The notes under the pieces are model-generated. The model had not been told where the DNA came from and did not search any database. It worked only from the letters and a program-made list of their open reading frames with translations. DNA of 42,746 nucleotides, from positions 1 through 42,746 of the forward strand of contig NZ_JAAXKZ010000040.1 of assembly GCF_012911875.1 (NCBI RefSeq). The letters run 5' to 3'. This DNA comes from Pseudonocardia bannensis. Lineage in GTDB: Bacteria; Actinomycetota; Actinomycetes; Mycobacteriales; Pseudonocardiaceae. Positions 42,309 to 42,746 of this stretch are shown one piece after another. The stretch's first letter is position 1, and each line of letters starts with the position of its first letter. The translations under genes and the position numbers were made by a program.

Positions 42309-42746
42309 GCGATCCGCTGAACTGGGTGACCGAGGAGTTCCGGCGGCTGGACGACGAACTGTCGGCCGGGGTGACGCTGCCTCCGGTCGACGCCGTCATC
42401 CGGCGAGCCGGCTCCCTCACCCGCGCCAGCACGGCTGCTGCCGCGGCAGTGCTGACGGTGGGTGCGCTGGGAGGCATCACCGTCGTCGCGCAGGCCGCCA
42501 CCCAGCCGGCCGCCGCGGTGCCGGCGCCGCCGGTCGCGATGCCGGCCGTCCCGACGTCCACCACCCAGACACCGGTGGCCCCGGCGCCGGTCGTCGCGCC
42601 TGCCCCGGCCCCGGCTCCGGTGGTCACCCAGGCACAGCGACGGGCCCGCCCGGTGCAGCGGACCCGGGTGCGCGTGCGGCCGACGCCGGCGCCGGTGGCT
42701 CCGGTGGCTCGGCCGGTCCTGCCCCCGGCCCCGCCCCCGGTCGCGC
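42305..42746 (+). CDS. Membrane protein with Pro/Ala-rich exterior, partial (possible anti-sigma partner)
   Basis: Runs off the window end, so only the first 147 residues are seen. GTG overlaps the sigma gene stop. A cytoplasmic start (SDPLNWVTEEFRRLDDELSA) is followed by one membrane helix (ASTAAAAAVLTVGALGGITVV, about 39-59, shown here only in part) and a Pro/Ala/Val-rich region with basic residues, probably outside the cell. The gene order fits an anti-sigma factor, but no zinc-binding anti-sigma motif is visible, so the role is inferred only from coupling. Confidence 0.65.
   Translation, partial: MSDPLNWVTEEFRRLDDELSAGVTLPPVDAVIRRAGSLTRASTAAAAAVLTVGALGGITVVAQAATQPAAAVPAPPVAMPAVPTSTTQTPVAPAPVVAPAPAPAPVVTQAQRRARPVQRTRVRVRPTPAPVAPVARPVLPPAPPPVA

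Overview
The window is high-GC actinobacterial chromosome. Support for this includes frequent GTG/TTG starts, ATGA/GTGA stop-start overlaps, an ANTAR response regulator, a CoaE-GrpB fusion protein and a TetR-controlled paa cluster. The gene content suggests a Pseudonocardiaceae-like aerobic soil actinomycete; that placement is inference, because there is no rRNA to confirm it.

Layout: (1) 600-5421, plus strand: an ATP-grasp enzyme, a membrane-anchored SRPBCC protein, a zinc alcohol dehydrogenase of the formaldehyde dehydrogenase type, and the RNA ligase RtcB. Strong hairpins separate some of these units. (2) 5666-14727: a complete aerobic phenylacetate pathway. paaK-paaZ run leftward. paaG, a TetR regulator and paaABCDE run rightward. 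Three copies of one palindromic operator lie where the three transcription units start. (3) 14751-16620: a broken LuxR regulator, a SnoaL-like protein and a cupin-like remnant. (4) 16621-18920: an ABC-2 export system (ATPase, permease, single-pass exported protein) whose ATPase gene carries a frameshift. (5) 19087-22633: frdABCD, encoding a menaquinol:fumarate reductase type complex, preceded by a small cysteine-rich protein. (6) 22664-27115: an M23 lipoprotein, a MOSC protein, a DUF4185-type secreted protein and a decayed NTF2-like gene with a locally inverted end. (7) 27481-34260: a tRNA with a leucine anticodon, the ANTAR regulator PdtaR, and livKHMGF for branched-chain amino acid type uptake. 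(8) 34281-36752: a thioesterase, a graveyard holding two broken genes facing each other, an 11-copy 22-bp tandem repeat, and a methyltransferase. (9) 37034-42746: rpsA, a small lipoprotein, coaE-grpB, and a sigma factor with about 340 residues of acidic disordered N-terminus coupled to a partial membrane protein.

The best understood unit is paa. PaaK makes phenylacetyl-CoA, PaaABCDE epoxidises the ring, PaaG isomerises the epoxide to the oxepin, and PaaZ opens and oxidises it. The TetR protein probably represses all of these through the three operators. The liv and frd clusters and the rpsA-coaE segment are otherwise ordinary.

The less explained parts are the sigma factor with its acidic extension, the Cys-rich protein ahead of frdA, the ABC/exported-protein triad, the 22-bp array, and a set of small indels. 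Several of those indels look like dinucleotide slippage, so they are either real gene decay or assembly errors. No wholly new defence or biosynthetic system could be demonstrated from sequence alone.
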